From NCBI GenBank assembly GCA_905214305.1, contig CAJMLK010000069.1:1-14896 (forward strand): 14,896 bases of DNA, written 5' to 3'. The stretch comes from an uncultured bacterium (GTDB taxonomy: Bacteria > Desulfobacterota > Desulfovibrionia > Desulfovibrionales > Desulfovibrionaceae). Below are positions 14,778 to 14,896 of this stretch, piece after piece. The notes beneath the pieces are model-generated. The model worked only from the letters and a program-made list of their open reading frames with translations, did not search any database and was not told the DNA's origin. The position numbers were made by a program, and so were the translations under genes. Numbering within the stretch: the stretch's first letter is position 1; every line of letters starts with the position of its first letter.

Positions 14778-14813
14778 CAAAGCCCCGGCTGTTCTGATGG
14801 CTCCGGGGCTTTG
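14778..14813. terminator. Bidirectional intrinsic terminator
   Basis: CAAAGCCCCGG (14778-14788) pairs with CCGGGGCTTTG (14803-14813) around a 14-nt loop. It lies about 50 bases after the stop of the + strand gene and directly before the trace of a third paralog read from the - strand, mirroring the terminator after paralog B. T runs are short (three bases). Confidence 0.7.
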
Positions 14814-14814
14814 T

Positions 14815-14850
14815 TCACACAGGAATGCCAAGAATGCCATATGAGGTAGG
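14815..14850 (-). pseudogene. Remnant of a third paralog (C-terminal end)
   Basis: Read on the - strand this gives SYGILGIPV and a stop, matching the YSYGILGIPE end of paralog B; 14825-14844 is identical to 13119-13138 over 20 bases. An in-frame stop follows immediately upstream; allowing one extra base, the match extends by LxxY and then ends. It seems to be the last piece of a truncated third copy, or the edge of a rearrangement. The window ends 46 bases further on. Confidence 0.45.
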
Positions 14851-14896
14851 TCGTCAAATTCGAACGCCATGTTAAGCGGCAATCGGCAGCTTTGGT

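Overview
The window looks like chromosomal DNA of a GC-rich Gram-negative bacterium. My best guess is a Desulfovibrio-type sulfate reducer, from overall protein flavour and codon use; this is an inference, not a database result. About 11 kb on the + strand (410-11790) is one tightly packed gene cluster. The last 3 kb (11791-14896) is a looser, clearly more AT-rich accessory region with repeats, duplicated genes of unknown function and remnants.

The cluster reads: two small secreted OB-fold (YgiW/YdeI, BOF) proteins; an OmpR-type response regulator; its sensor histidine kinase; then an MdtA-like membrane fusion protein and two different RND pump subunits matching MdtB and MdtC. Junctions from the regulator to the fusion protein, and between the two pumps, are 1-nt overlaps or a 4-nt gap, so this is very probably one operon. 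The expected logic is that the kinase senses an envelope or toxic-compound signal, phosphorylates the regulator, and the regulator raises expression of its own operon, whose pump exports the stressor. BOF proteins next to a two-component system recall ygiW-qseBC of enterobacteria; the pump part recalls mdtABC with baeSR. No outer-membrane channel (TolC/OprM type) is encoded here, so one must come from elsewhere.

Several proteins of the operon carry extra low-complexity segments rich in Pro, Ala, Gly, Ser and Thr. These are a roughly 90-residue insertion splitting the HAMP domain of the kinase, a TSGQ repeat in the central cytoplasmic loop of the MdtC-like pump, a tail of about 77 residues on the MdtB-like pump, and a tail of about 45 residues on the fusion protein.

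The operon is flanked by two direct copies of a 123-bp structured repeat (271-393 and 11862-11984, about 87% identical by my hand alignment). The left copy lies immediately before the first ribosome binding site and can form mutually exclusive hairpins. Downstream come a 149-bp element with perfect 19-bp terminal inverted repeats (12047-12195), two tandem paralogous multi-pass membrane proteins on the - strand (12318-12866 and 13109-13636) with matching upstream promoter-like regions, a + strand gene (about 14121-14729) whose C-terminal half has a possible permuted papain/LRAT-like His...Asn-Cys signature and whose 5' end looks frameshifted, and at the right edge a terminator plus a trace of a third paralog. 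That right-hand set is the part most likely to be undescribed.
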